This document shows, piece after piece, positions 35,567 through 45,134 of a stretch of DNA of 64,000 nt (its first letter is position 1; each line of letters opens with the position of its first letter). The position numbers and the translations under genes were made by a program. The notes under the pieces were generated by a model. That model had not been told where the DNA came from, searched no databases, and worked only from the letters and a program-made list of their open reading frames with translations. The stretch is from Comamonadaceae bacterium (lineage in GTDB: Bacteria > Pseudomonadota > Gammaproteobacteria > Burkholderiales > Burkholderiaceae_C): positions 1 through 64,000 of the forward strand of contig CANGME010000010.1 of assembly GCA_947455145.1 (NCBI GenBank), written 5' to 3'.

Positions 35567-36343
35567 ATGCACGATCTCACTCAACTCAAGGTGGTCATTG
35601 CCGATCACATTGCGACGCTCACGATGAATGCGCCGCCCGTCAATGCGCTGACGCGGGTGCTGAACGACGAGTTGACGCTTGCCCTGGACCGCATCTCTGA
35701 AATGGACGAGGTGCGCGTTGTGATTTTGACTGGAGAGGGCAAGGTTTTTTGCGCAGGCGCTGACCTTAAAGGCCGCGCCGAAGTCATCAAAGGCCCTGGC
35801 GATTTGCTCGCGCATTCGCGCCGCACGCGTGAGTGCTTTCATGCGATTCGTGAGTGCGCCAAGCCGGTCATCGTCGCCATCAATGGTGCAGCTCTGGGGT
35901 CGGGTGTGGCCATGGCGGCGTCGGCCGACATCCTCGTGGCGTCAGACAAAGCCTCACTGGGTTTGCCTGAGGTGGACGTGGGCCTGCTGGGCGGCTGCCG
36001 CCACGCGATGCGCTTGTTCAGCCACTCTCTGCTGCGCCGGATGGCCTTGACGGGCTATCGGGTTCCGGCGGCTGAGTTGTACCGTCTGGGCATTGTGGAA
36101 GCCTGCACCACGCCTGATGAGTTGATGCCCACAGTGATGCAAATTGCCACCACCATTGCATCCAAAAGCCCCGTGTCCACCCGCATGGGCAAGCACACGC
36201 TCAATGTGATTGAGGACATGAGCCTGCGCGATGGCTACCGCTACGAGCAGGACATGACGGCCATCATCGGCAAGACGGATGATGCCAAGGAGGCGCAACT
36301 GGCCTTCAAGGAAAAGCGGGCTCCCATTTTTACGGGGCGCTAA
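35567..36343 (+). CDS. enoyl-CoA hydratase/isomerase family protein
   Basis: A 258-residue crotonase-fold protein. The oxyanion hole is formed by GKVFCAGADLKGRA and by ALGSGVAMAASADI; the Glu in LGLPEVDVGLLGG matches the second catalytic Glu, while the first is not conserved. It acts on a 2,3-enoyl-CoA or related thioester; the missing Glu suggests an isomerase, decarboxylase or hydrolase variant rather than classical hydratase. Upstream of the divergent receptor and CoA-transferase genes that likely share a catabolic pathway. Confidence 0.87.
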   Translation: MHDLTQLKVVIADHIATLTMNAPPVNALTRVLNDELTLALDRISEMDEVRVVILTGEGKVFCAGADLKGRAEVIKGPGDLLAHSRRTRECFHAIRECAKPVIVAINGAALGSGVAMAASADILVASDKASLGLPEVDVGLLGGCRHAMRLFSHSLLRRMALTGYRVPAAELYRLGIVEACTTPDELMPTVMQIATTIASKSPVSTRMGKHTLNVIEDMSLRDGYRYEQDMTAIIGKTDDAKEAQLAFKEKRAPIFTGR

Positions 36344-36361
36344 GTGGATTGCCCGTATTGA

Positions 36362-37330
36362 TCACTCCATCTTCGCGCCAACTGAGCGGGCCAGTGCGCC
36401 CCAGCGGGCCGTCTCCGCAAAGATAAATGGGCCAAATTCATCGGGCTTGCTGGCCACAATTTCCACCCCTTGCTGGGTGAACTTATTTTTCATGTCAGGC
36501 GCGTTCAATGCCGTGCCCACAGCCCGGTAGAGGCGCTCAACCACGTCAGACGGGGTGTTGGCCGGGGCCAGCATGCCGTACCAGTTGTAAACCTCAACCT
36601 TGGGCAGCCCGAGCTCAGCCGTGGTGGGGACATCTTTGAGGATGGGGATTCGCGTGCCACTGGTCACCGCGAGCGCGCGGAGCTTACCCGCCTGGATGAG
36701 GGGCAGCACCACAGGCACATCGGCCATCATCATGTCCACCTGCCCGCCCATCAGATCCGACAAGGCTGGGGCCGCACCGCGATAGGGGATGTGGTTGATG
36801 GCCAGTTTCGCTTCGCGCTTGAGTAGCTCGGCCTGAAGGTGAGGCGTGGTGCCGCTGCCCGCCGAGGCGTAATTGAACTTATCCGGCGCAGCCCGCACAC
36901 CACTGAGAAATTCTGCAAACGTCTGGTACTTGGACGTGGCCGCCACCACTAACACGGCGGGTACCTTGAGCGCTTGCGTGACCGCCTGCAAATCCTTTTG
37001 CGGGTTGTAGGGCATGCTGGGTGCGATGTTGGGCACGATGGACAAAGCACCCGCAGACGAGAACAACAAGGTGTAGCCGTCAGCAGGTGCTTTGGCCACC
37101 GAATCAGCCCCCAGCACACCACCGGCCCCGCCTTTGTTGTCAACGATGACCTGCTGGCCGAGTGCCGTCGTGAGTTTGGCCCCCAGTGCCCGCGCTGTCT
37201 GGTCTACCGGCCCGCCCGCGGGGAAGGGCACGACCATGCGGATGGGCTTGTGGGGGTAGGCCTGGGCCCCTGCGCAGGCTGCGGCCAAGGTCAAAGCCAA
37301 TGCGGCGACTGATTGGATGGATGCTCTCAT
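36362..37330 (-). CDS. TTT-family (Bug) periplasmic solute receptor
   Basis: A 322-residue Bug-type substrate-binding protein. Signal peptide ends near AAACAGAQA; the mature start YPHKPIRMVVPFPAGGPVD is the family signature, and VIDNKGGAGGVLGADSVAKA-like text follows. Start ATG 37330 is where the signal peptide begins. Ligands are usually carboxylates or related small anions. No TctA/TctB membrane genes are near. It is convergent with the enoyl-CoA hydratase gene and divergent from the CoA-transferase gene. Confidence 0.92.
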   Translation of the reverse strand: MRASIQSVAALALTLAAACAGAQAYPHKPIRMVVPFPAGGPVDQTARALGAKLTTALGQQVIVDNKGGAGGVLGADSVAKAPADGYTLLFSSAGALSIVPNIAPSMPYNPQKDLQAVTQALKVPAVLVVAATSKYQTFAEFLSGVRAAPDKFNYASAGSGTTPHLQAELLKREAKLAINHIPYRGAAPALSDLMGGQVDMMMADVPVVLPLIQAGKLRALAVTSGTRIPILKDVPTTAELGLPKVEVYNWYGMLAPANTPSDVVERLYRAVGTALNAPDMKNKFTQQGVEIVASKPDEFGPFIFAETARWGALARSVGAKME

Positions 37331-37561
37331 GTTCGATGTCTCCGTGCGAATAAATGCTGTGCGGCACCTATGCCAGCACAGTGAGCTGAACTTTAGGCGT
37401 TCAAACACGCTATGCCATTCAGCTTGGGCGCATACCAGCTATGCATTTTGGCCCCGCGTCTTTCCAGGTATGTGCAGCGGTGCATGGCAGGATTGTCACC
37501 AGCCGTGTAGCGAGCAACGCCACCTCGGCCCAGAATCAGCAACTTCTATGGAGACCCCAGA

Positions 37562-38791
37562 ATGACTCTTGCCAAAGGCCCCTTGTCGCACGTGCGCGTG
37601 CTCGACCTGAGCCGCATCCTAGCCGCACCGTGGGCCGGTCAAATCCTGGCCGATTTGGGTGCTGAAGTCATCAAGGTGGAGCGCCCCGGTGCGGGGGACG
37701 ACACTCGCTCCTGGGGGCCGCCATTTTTGAAGGATGCAGCAGGACAGAACACCAAAGAGGCAGGCTACTACCTGGCCGTGAACCGTGGCAAGCGCTCCAT
37801 CACAGTGAACTTGGAAACACCCGAAGGCCAGAAGATTGTCAAAGCGCTGGCAGCGCGTGCCGACATCGTGCTGGAGAACTACAAGGCCGGTGCTCTGGCG
37901 CGCTACGGCCTGGACGAAGCGTCGCTGCGCAAACTCAATCCACGGCTGATCTACTGCTCGGTCACCGGATTCGGCCAGACCGGCCCACGACGCGACCAGC
38001 CTGCCTATGATTTTTTGATCCAGGCTATGGGCGGCCTGATGAGCGTGACGGGCCAGAAAGATGGACTGCCTGGGGGTGGCCCACAAAAGGTGGGCATCCC
38101 TATCGTTGACTTGATGACTGGCATGTACACCTCTGTCGCTGTGCTAGCTGCGCTGGCGCGTCGCAACGAGACTGGTGTGGGTGACAGCATTGATATCGCC
38201 ATGCTGGACGTGCAGGTTGCCACCCTGTCCAATCAGGCGATGAACTACCTGGTGTCGGGCAAGGTACCCCAGCGCACGGGCAACGCCCACCCCAACATCC
38301 AGCCGCAAGACGTCTTTGCATGCGCGGATGGTGACGTGATTTTGGTCGTTGGTAACGACGGCCAGTTCGCCAAGTTGTGCGCTGTATTTGGGCAAGCCGA
38401 TTGGGCGACCGATGAGCGCTTTGCCACCAATGCACAGCGGGTGCGAAACATCGCTGAACTGTCGGCCCTGCTGCGCCAAGTCTTCGCCGGGTGGCAGCGC
38501 GAGGCACTGATTGCGGCGCTGGACAAGGCCGGTGTGCCTTGCGGTGCGATCAACTCAGTGGCCGATGTATTTGAAGACCCGCAAGTCAAGGCGCGAGGCA
38601 TGTTGCGGCATGTGCCGCACCCCAGCGGCGTCGATGTGCCTCAAGTGGGCAGCCCGATGCGATTTGCCGAGACACCCTTGCAAGACCAAACCGCACCGCC
38701 CTTGCTGGGCCAACACAGTGACGAGATTTTGGTGGAGCTGGGCTATGACGCCAGTGGCATACAAGCGCTGCGCAGCGCCGGAGCCATCTGA
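37562..38791 (+). CDS. family III CoA-transferase (CaiB/BaiF)
   Basis: A 409-residue class III CoA-transferase. The early motif LDLSRILAAPWAGQILADLGAEVIKVE is the CaiB/BaiF signature, and the catalytic Asp is probably Asp183 in PIVDLMTGMY. It moves CoA between carboxylic acids through a glutamyl or aspartyl anhydride. First gene of a unit with GST, flavin reductase, Bug receptor and an alpha/beta hydrolase. Likely activates the acid taken up or produced by that pathway. Stop overlaps the GST start by 1 bp. Confidence 0.92.
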   Translation: MTLAKGPLSHVRVLDLSRILAAPWAGQILADLGAEVIKVERPGAGDDTRSWGPPFLKDAAGQNTKEAGYYLAVNRGKRSITVNLETPEGQKIVKALAARADIVLENYKAGALARYGLDEASLRKLNPRLIYCSVTGFGQTGPRRDQPAYDFLIQAMGGLMSVTGQKDGLPGGGPQKVGIPIVDLMTGMYTSVAVLAALARRNETGVGDSIDIAMLDVQVATLSNQAMNYLVSGKVPQRTGNAHPNIQPQDVFACADGDVILVVGNDGQFAKLCAVFGQADWATDERFATNAQRVRNIAELSALLRQVFAGWQREALIAALDKAGVPCGAINSVADVFEDPQVKARGMLRHVPHPSGVDVPQVGSPMRFAETPLQDQTAPPLLGQHSDEILVELGYDASGIQALRSAGAI

Positions 38792-39408
38792 TGGCCGAAA
38801 CGATGAAACTGCACTGGTCGCCCAAGTCGCCTTATGTGCGCAAGGTGATGATTTGCGCGCATGAGCTTGGCCTGGTGGATCGGCTTGAACTCGTGCGATC
38901 TGTCGCGGCCATGCTCAAGCCGAATCCGGCCATCATGGCGGACAACCCGCTCTCCAAAATTCCGACACTGGTACGCGAGGACGGCTTGGCCCTGTTCGAC
39001 TCGGCTGTGATTTGCGAGTACTTGAATGACATCGCTGGCGGCACGTTATTCCCATCAGATGGCGATGCGAAATGGCAGGCTCTGCGTTGGCACGCTTTCG
39101 GTGATGGCCTGCTGGATGCGCTGATTCTTTGGCGCAATGAGCGCGAACGCGAGCAGCCGCTCAAGGCACTGCTGGATGCATTCGAGCTCAAGACGCGCGC
39201 CTCGTTGAAGCTGCTGGACGACGAGGCGGCAGCACTGAGCAACGCGCCTTTCTCCATTGGCCACGTGAGCATAGGCTGCGCACTGGGTTACCTGGACTAC
39301 CGCTTTGCTGCGCTGGGCTGGCATGCGCAGGCTCCGCAACTCGCGGACTGTTTTGCCAGACTGAGCACGCGGCCATCATTTAAGGCGACAGAAGTTGTAG
39401 AGGGTTGA
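38791..39408 (+). CDS. glutathione S-transferase-family protein
   Basis: A 205-residue GST. The N-terminal thioredoxin-like domain is MKLHWSPKSPYVRKVMICAHEL, with Ser/Tyr in SPKSPY at the glutathione site and the cis-Pro/SNAIL-like ESAV region as DSAVICEYLND. The C-terminal helical domain follows. Overlaps the CoA-transferase stop by 1 bp. Possible roles are lyase, isomerase or detoxification steps of the local pathway; not decidable from sequence. Confidence 0.87.
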   Translation: MAETMKLHWSPKSPYVRKVMICAHELGLVDRLELVRSVAAMLKPNPAIMADNPLSKIPTLVREDGLALFDSAVICEYLNDIAGGTLFPSDGDAKWQALRWHAFGDGLLDALILWRNEREREQPLKALLDAFELKTRASLKLLDDEAAALSNAPFSIGHVSIGCALGYLDYRFAALGWHAQAPQLADCFARLSTRPSFKATEVVEG

Positions 39409-39463
39409 GCTATAAGCGTAGCCCCCATGGCATAGCACCGTAATTGCGCAAGGAACTTTGAAC

Positions 39464-40144
39464 ATGAAGCAACAGACCTTTACCTGTGTCGATGGCGACA
39501 AGCTCGACACCGAAACCGCCTACCGGCTACTCGTCGGTTGTGTGGCCCCGCGCCCGGTAGCCTGGATCACCTCGGTGGATGAACACGGGCTGGTCAACGC
39601 AGCACCCTTCAGCTCCTACAACTACGTGGCGACAAGCCCGCCCATGTTGGCCATCAATATTGCCAGCCGACCGGGTAGCGGCAACACCAAGGACACGGCA
39701 CGCAACATCAAACGCAGCCGCGAATTTGTTGTCAACGTAGCGACCGAACACACCATGGAGCTGATGCATCGCAGCGCGCAGGAGTTTGCGCCCGACGTGA
39801 GCGAGATCGAGGCTCTGGGCATACCGCTTCTGCCAAGCCTGCATGTCAAGCCACCGCGCATCGCCCTGTCACCGGTTCAGATGGAGTGCCGACTTGACCA
39901 AGTCATTGTGCTGGGGCGCGGCATCAATACCCTGTACATCGGCGAGGTGGTGGCCTTCCATCTGTCGGACGAAATCTATGACGGCAAACGGGTCGATACC
40001 GTGGCCATGCGACCGATTGCCCGACTGGGTGGCCCCTACTATTCTGGACTTGGCGAAATCTTTCACCGACCGATGCTGCAAAAACCACCGGGCGGCGAGG
40101 GCTGGGCTCCTGATGCCGCGTTGAAGACGGGAGAAAACCAATGA
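39464..40144 (+). CDS. flavin reductase-like (FMN-binding split barrel) protein
   Basis: A 226-residue flavoprotein of the flavin reductase-like domain. Landmarks are CVAPRPVAWITSVDEHGLVNAAPFS and NIASRPGSGNTKDTARNI, typical of the DIM6/NTAB group. ATG 39464 has AAGGAA upstream; TTG 39458 is the longer choice. It may supply reduced FMN to an oxygenase or act directly. The stop overlaps the next gene by 4 bp (ATGA). Confidence 0.87.
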   Translation: MKQQTFTCVDGDKLDTETAYRLLVGCVAPRPVAWITSVDEHGLVNAAPFSSYNYVATSPPMLAINIASRPGSGNTKDTARNIKRSREFVVNVATEHTMELMHRSAQEFAPDVSEIEALGIPLLPSLHVKPPRIALSPVQMECRLDQVIVLGRGINTLYIGEVVAFHLSDEIYDGKRVDTVAMRPIARLGGPYYSGLGEIFHRPMLQKPPGGEGWAPDAALKTGENQ

Positions 40145-41175
40145 CTCTTTCTCGATCAGCCAGTCGTCACACCACAGGTCCTGCCATGCCCACTTTGCTT
40201 CGCTCCCCCCTTTTGAAATCTTTCGTCAGCGCAGCCGCTGCGTTGTGGCTTGTCACGGGTGCTCAAGCGCAGTCCACCTACCCGTCGCGCCCCATCACGC
40301 TGATCAACCCCTACGCGGCAGGCGGGCCTGCCGACACGCTGGCGCGGGGCCTTGCGATGGCGTTGGAGGCTCGCCTGAAGCAGCCCGTCATCGTGGACAG
40401 CAAGGCAGGCGGTGCGGCCACCATTGGCACCGGTTACGTCGCCCGCGCAAAGCCCGACGGCTACACCCTGTTGATCAGTACCTCGGCGGGCCATGTGGTC
40501 ACGCCGCTGATGCAGCGCATTGCCTACGACGGTATCAACGACTTTGCTTTCATCGCGGTGGTGGCCAACCAGCCCAATGTGCTGGTTGTGAACCCGGATC
40601 TCGGTGTGGACAACTTGCAAGCTTTGATTGCCTTGGCCAAGAAGGAGCCCGGAAAATTGAACTACGCGTCCGCTGGCACCGGTGGCGCAACGCATCTGGG
40701 CGCAGAAGCATTCTTGCAAAGCGCGCAGATCAAGCTGACGCATGTGCCGTATGGCGGCGCAGCCCCTGCGCTCAAGGATCTACTAGGTGGCCAAGTGCAA
40801 ATGGGCATGCTGAACCTGGCAGCCACACGGGCCTTCATTGAGCAAGGCAAGCTCAAAGCCCTTGCCTATGGCGGGCCGAAACGCACAGCGCTGTTGCCCC
40901 AGGTACCCACCATGGCTGAGGCTGGTTTTCCGGCTGGGGCATCGTCCACCTGGTACACCCTGGCTGCCCCTAAAGGCACGCCAGCCGATGCCTTAGAGGT
41001 GTTGCGAAAGACGGTCGCCGAGATCAACACTGACGTGACGTACCAGAATGTGTTGGCCTCCCAAGGCGCAGAGCGCATGGAGCTGTCGCCCGCTGAGACG
41101 ACCGCCTTTGTTCAACGCGACAAAGTGGCCATGACCAAGCTGCTGGCTGAGTTGAACATGCTCGATAAAAAATAA
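40141..41175 (+). CDS. TTT-family (Bug) periplasmic solute receptor
   Basis: A 344-residue Bug receptor with a longer N-terminal leader; the signal region SAAAALWLVTGAQAQ precedes the mature start TYPSRPITLINPYAAGGPAD. VDSKAGGAATIGTGYVARAK is the family's second block. It overlaps the flavin reductase gene and precedes an alpha/beta hydrolase by 17 bp, so all are one operon with the CoA-transferase and GST. No membrane components nearby. Confidence 0.92.
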   Translation: MTLSRSASRHTTGPAMPTLLRSPLLKSFVSAAAALWLVTGAQAQSTYPSRPITLINPYAAGGPADTLARGLAMALEARLKQPVIVDSKAGGAATIGTGYVARAKPDGYTLLISTSAGHVVTPLMQRIAYDGINDFAFIAVVANQPNVLVVNPDLGVDNLQALIALAKKEPGKLNYASAGTGGATHLGAEAFLQSAQIKLTHVPYGGAAPALKDLLGGQVQMGMLNLAATRAFIEQGKLKALAYGGPKRTALLPQVPTMAEAGFPAGASSTWYTLAAPKGTPADALEVLRKTVAEINTDVTYQNVLASQGAERMELSPAETTAFVQRDKVAMTKLLAELNMLDKK

Positions 41176-41192
41176 ATCAACCAAGGAACCCC

Positions 41193-42101
41193 ATGACTCA
41201 GCAACTGATGATGCGCACGTGGCACTACTTTCTTCGCGTTTGCGCCATGGCTTTGGCTGCCGCCCTGTTGGCCGCACCCACCGCCCAGGCGAGCCCGCGC
41301 AGCAAGCATTTGGTGCGCTATGCCGATGTCCAGATCGAGGTCGTGGCCGAAGGCCAAGGCCCCTTGGTGGTGATGCTGCCATCCCTTGGGCGCGACTCGG
41401 ATGATTACGATGCCGTGGCCGAAGCCTTTGTTCGCGGTGGCTATCGCGTGCTGCGGCCCGCACCACGCGGCATGGGGCGCAGCACCGGGCCCACCACGGG
41501 CCACAGTCTGCACAGTTACGCGCAGGACATTGCCAAAGTGATTGAGCATGAAGCCAGTGGGCCAGCCGTTGTCATCGGCCATGCCTATGGCAACTGGGTC
41601 GCGCGTACGGTGGCGACGGATCACCCCAAGCAAGTGCGAGGCGTGGTGATTGCCGCAGCCGCATCCAAGCGTTACGACCCGCGTTTGACGGGCTACATCG
41701 ACAAATGTGAGGACGCCAGCTTGCCCGACGACGAGCGCTTGAAATACCTGCGATTGACGTTCTTTGCCGCTGACAGCAACCCCAAACCCTGGCTGAACGG
41801 CTGGCACCCCGAGGTGAAAAAAGCGCAGCGTGCGGCACGCGCAGCGACGCGCATCGAGGAGTTCTGGGGCGCTGGCAACGCGCCCATGTTGGACTTGATG
41901 GCAGCCGAAGATCCGTTTCGATTGCCTGAGACGCGCGACGAAAATCTCCATGAATTTGGCGACCGTGTCACCGTGGCGGTGATCCCCAAAGCAAGCCACG
42001 CCCTGATACCGGAACAGCCCGTGGCGGTAGCGCAAGCGGTGTCCCAGTGGATGCGGCGTTTGCCAGTTCTGCAGCCAGGCAGGGTAGCGGACTCTCGGTA
42101 G
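41193..42101 (+). CDS. exported alpha/beta-hydrolase fold protein, nucleophile Ser replaced by Ala
   Basis: A 302-residue alpha/beta-hydrolase-fold protein with a signal peptide (ending AAPTAQA). The nucleophile elbow is GHAYGNWVAR: residue 131, encoded by GCC at 41583-41585, is Ala where Ser is expected. Other elements remain: a strand MLPSLGRDSDDYDAV, the RPAPRGMGRSTGP turn and the late SHAL (possible His). It may be a binding protein, or use another residue. Last gene of the 37.5-42.1 kb operon. Confidence 0.85.
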   Translation: MTQQLMMRTWHYFLRVCAMALAAALLAAPTAQASPRSKHLVRYADVQIEVVAEGQGPLVVMLPSLGRDSDDYDAVAEAFVRGGYRVLRPAPRGMGRSTGPTTGHSLHSYAQDIAKVIEHEASGPAVVIGHAYGNWVARTVATDHPKQVRGVVIAAAASKRYDPRLTGYIDKCEDASLPDDERLKYLRLTFFAADSNPKPWLNGWHPEVKKAQRAARAATRIEEFWGAGNAPMLDLMAAEDPFRLPETRDENLHEFGDRVTVAVIPKASHALIPEQPVAVAQAVSQWMRRLPVLQPGRVADSR

Positions 42102-42267
42102 GTCAACTGAACTTGCCTTGGTTCATGGGGATTTTTGCGGATTTCCGCCCAAATCACCAAGTCTGACATTCGACGTTCACATCGAAAGCAGACTGAAACA
42201 CAGATTTCAGCAAGTAACTCATTAACCTACGACATTCTTATGCGACAACCTTGGAACACGACTGACT

Positions 42268-43059
42268 ATGTTGAGTGAAGCTTACGCAGACTTGCCCGGC
42301 GTTCGTCTCCGTTATCTGGACACCGGAGGTCTGGGCACGCCGGTTGTGCTGTTGCACGCTAATACGGGCACCGCCGAATCATGGTCGATGCAACTCCATG
42401 CGCTCAGTCAAGCGGGCTATAGGGTCATTGCCTTTGATCGTCGTGGCTGGGGGAAAAGTATGGCCATTGCGGACTCGGGCGACCAGCCGGGTTCTGTGGC
42501 CGAAGATATGGATGCACTGGTGAACTATTTGCGCTTGCCACGCTTTCACTTGGTCGGAATAGCGGGAGGCGGCTTTGTTGCGCTGGACTATGCGGCCTGG
42601 CGACCTGAACGCCTGCTCAAACTCATTATTGCCGGCAGCAACGGTCAATTCAATGAACCGGAGATGCAGGCCTATTACACGCGCATCGCCATTCCGGGCT
42701 TGACCGGCAACCCTGCATTGCGGCCTTTTCTTGAGGTCGGGGTTGCCTATCGTGCAGAAGACCCCGAGGGCTATGCCAGGTTCATAGCAATGGAGCACGC
42801 TGCGAGGCAACCAGATGCGCCGGCCCAAGCCATGCGTACACCGAATACGTTTGCCAAGGTGGCCGACATTCGGGCCTCAACCCTGATCATCATGGGCGGG
42901 GCAGACCTGCTCGCGCCCCCTGCACTTATGCGGACTTGGGCAAGGCATTTGCAGCGAGTCCAGTTTGTTCAAATTGCGGATGCAGGACATTCAATCAACT
43001 GGGAGCGCCCCCAACAGTTCAACGAACTGACTCTGAAGTTTCTAAAAACCGCCGATTGA
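42268..43059 (+). CDS. alpha/beta-hydrolase fold protein, nucleophile Ser replaced by Ala
   Basis: A 263-residue cytoplasmic alpha/beta-hydrolase-fold protein. LLHANTGTAESWSM is the oxyanion loop, and the elbow is VGIAGGGFVALDYA, with Ala99 (GCG at 42562-42564) in place of Ser/Asp/Cys. The C-terminal DAGHSINWERP contains the usual His. It lies 54 bp upstream of a Bug receptor. As in the gene just upstream, catalysis by a covalent serine seems ruled out; a cofactor-free lyase or oxygenase-like chemistry, or ligand binding, is conceivable. Confidence 0.83.
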   Translation: MLSEAYADLPGVRLRYLDTGGLGTPVVLLHANTGTAESWSMQLHALSQAGYRVIAFDRRGWGKSMAIADSGDQPGSVAEDMDALVNYLRLPRFHLVGIAGGGFVALDYAAWRPERLLKLIIAGSNGQFNEPEMQAYYTRIAIPGLTGNPALRPFLEVGVAYRAEDPEGYARFIAMEHAARQPDAPAQAMRTPNTFAKVADIRASTLIIMGGADLLAPPALMRTWARHLQRVQFVQIADAGHSINWERPQQFNELTLKFLKTAD

Positions 43060-43113
43060 GAAAGCTCGGCAGTCAGCTTTTCTGCGTTATCGAAATTTAT
43101 CAAGAAGACACCT

Positions 43114-44115
43114 ATGAAGCATTCATCCCAAGTCAGCAAGAACGACGGCATTTCACGCAGATTGGCATGGCAATCTATGCTGGCGGTGACCATACCATCG
43201 ACCTCTGTGCTGGCTCAAGGCAGTGGCTTGACCAAATTGGTCGTCCCGTTTACGCCCGGAGCCTCCAATGATGTCATTGGGCGAATGATGGCCGAGGCGA
43301 TGGCCAAGAGAACCGGCAAAAGCTGGATCGTTGAAAACCGGCCGGGTGCAGGATCCATGTTGGGTGCGGAGGTGGTGGCAAAGTCTGTGCCAGATGGCCA
43401 TACCTTGCTGCTATGCGCCAGTGCCAACATGGGCATCCTGCCCGCCATTCAGAAATCAATGCGTTATGCCGTTGAACGCGATTTCGCTTTCCTTGTGCGC
43501 ATCGCCAGCAGTCCGTTTGTGCTGGTCGTCCATTCTCAGTTGCCCGTGACGGATTTCTCTGATTTCGTGAAACTGGCTAAGTCTAAGCCGGGGTCAATCC
43601 GCATCGGATCAGCAGGCGTCGGCTCGCTGGATTACATGGGTGCGTCCTTGCTGCAGTCTCAACTGGGATTGGAGCTGAACATCATCCCCTACAAGGGAAT
43701 GACGCCGGTACTCAATGACCTCCGTGCGGCGCATATCGATGCCGCCATTGTGAGTCCCGCGACCATCCGCCCCTTAGTGGCTGAAGGAAAAGTGAGAGTG
43801 CTGGCTGTGTTGGATAAACAGCGCAGTGACGTCATGCCTCAGGTACCCTCATCTGGCGAACTGGGACACCCGAACCTTGCGGTGGTTAACTGGTGGGGCA
43901 TTGCCGGTCCGTCGAAAATTCCCGCTGCGGTGGTGGATTCACTGCGCCAGGGGATGCTCGATGTACTGGCTGACCCTGCCTTCAGAAAGCTACTCAAGGA
44001 GAAAGGGTTTGAACCCGCTGTTTTGAGTGGCGATGAATTTGCGAAATTTGTGAGTAGCGACCTCAAAGCCTGGAAAAATCTGGCGAGTAAAGCCAACATA
44101 ATGCTTGAGGAATAG
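43114..44115 (+). CDS. TTT-family (Bug) periplasmic solute receptor, possible Tat signal
   Basis: A 333-residue Bug receptor. The N-terminus NDGISRRLAWQSMLAVTIPSTSVLA contains a twin-arginine before a hydrophobic core, suggesting Tat export. Mature start LTKLVVPFTPGASNDVIGRMM and ENRPGAGSMLGAEVVAKSVP are family signatures. Follows the alpha/beta-fold gene closely, so it is likely coupled with it. Converges on another Bug gene 41 bp beyond. Confidence 0.9.
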   Translation: MKHSSQVSKNDGISRRLAWQSMLAVTIPSTSVLAQGSGLTKLVVPFTPGASNDVIGRMMAEAMAKRTGKSWIVENRPGAGSMLGAEVVAKSVPDGHTLLLCASANMGILPAIQKSMRYAVERDFAFLVRIASSPFVLVVHSQLPVTDFSDFVKLAKSKPGSIRIGSAGVGSLDYMGASLLQSQLGLELNIIPYKGMTPVLNDLRAAHIDAAIVSPATIRPLVAEGKVRVLAVLDKQRSDVMPQVPSSGELGHPNLAVVNWWGIAGPSKIPAAVVDSLRQGMLDVLADPAFRKLLKEKGFEPAVLSGDEFAKFVSSDLKAWKNLASKANIMLEE

Positions 44116-44156
44116 TCTTCGCATCGCTGTTTGATCGCACGGAGGCGAATGCAGGC

Positions 44157-45134
44157 TCACTCAGAAGTCGCACCTGATTTTTTGACAATATCGGCCCACT
44201 TCGCAATCTCACTATTGATCAGGATGCCAAAGGCCTCAGGGCTGTCGAAAGTAGGCTCCACACCCAGTGACGTCAACTGTTCACGAAGCGCAGGTGTCGC
44301 CATGGCTCTCCCCAGCGCAGTGTAAATCCTGGTCACCAAGTCCTTGCTTAAGCCTGCAGGTGCCAAGAGGCCTAGCCAATTGGAGACTTCGTAGCCTTTG
44401 ATGCCCGTCTCCGCCACAGTAGGGACGTGGGGCAACGCTTGCAGCCGTTTCGTCGATGTGACGGCGAGTGGCCGCACGCGGCCCGTTTTGATGTGCTCAG
44501 CGTAAATGACGAACGAGTCAAAGGTCATGTCAACGCGACCTGCCAGCAGGTCGGCAAGTAAAGGTGCACTGCCTTTGTAGGGGACGTGCAGCATTTTCAC
44601 ACCCGCCATGCTTTCGAACATCGCACCGGCAAGGTGACTTGAACTGCCACTGCCGGCCGATCCATAGGTCAAGCCTTCGGGTTTGGTCTTGGCCAGGTTG
44701 ATCAATTCACCGAGGGTTTTTGCGCTGAGGTGTGAACCCACTACCAGGACGCGTGGCGTGAGGTGAGTGACGCTAATTGGCGCGAAGTCCTTCACCGGGT
44801 CATAGCGCAATTTTTTATAAAGAGCTGGGTTGATGGCCTGTGTTCCCATAGTCCCAAAGAACAGCGTGTAACCGTCAGGTGTAGCATGAGCTGCAGCCTC
44901 GGCCGCCGTCGTGCCACCTGCACCTCCACGGTTGTCCACGATGACCTGTTGCCCCAGTTCAGTGCCCAGACGCTGCGCCATGCCACGTGCCATTACGTCG
45001 GCTGCGCCACCGGCAGGAAAAGGAACAATCAGTCGGATGGGCTTGTCAGGCCATGCAGCGAATGCGGGCTTCGCCGCGAGAAAAAGCATCGCTGCCAGCA
45101 GCGGTCGGCGCTTCAAGCCTTTAGCAAGGCTCAT
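44157..45134 (-). CDS. TTT-family (Bug) periplasmic solute receptor
   Basis: A 325-residue Bug receptor; signal RRPLLAAMLFLAAKPAFAA, mature start WPDKPIRLIVPFPAGGAADV, and DNRGGAGGTTAAEAAAHATP. Its ATG overlaps the stop of the upstream amidohydrolase (ATGA), tying it to the amidohydrolase-CMD unit and the LysR gene. Ligand perhaps a lactone-derived or aromatic acid handled by those enzymes. Twin Arg is present but signal could also be Sec. Confidence 0.92.
   Translation of the reverse strand: MSLAKGLKRRPLLAAMLFLAAKPAFAAWPDKPIRLIVPFPAGGAADVMARGMAQRLGTELGQQVIVDNRGGAGGTTAAEAAAHATPDGYTLFFGTMGTQAINPALYKKLRYDPVKDFAPISVTHLTPRVLVVGSHLSAKTLGELINLAKTKPEGLTYGSAGSGSSSHLAGAMFESMAGVKMLHVPYKGSAPLLADLLAGRVDMTFDSFVIYAEHIKTGRVRPLAVTSTKRLQALPHVPTVAETGIKGYEVSNWLGLLAPAGLSKDLVTRIYTALGRAMATPALREQLTSLGVEPTFDSPEAFGILINSEIAKWADIVKKSGATSE

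Noticed and set aside
37357-37381. CTGTGC/GCACAG repeat between the Bug receptor and CoA-transferase genes
   Set aside because: Short, loosely spaced and without a neighbouring regulator; not enough to call an operator.
41112-42035. Minus-strand open frame of about 300 codons across the alpha/beta-fold gene
   Set aside because: Antisense shadow of a gene with signal peptide and fold motifs; no recognisable domain.
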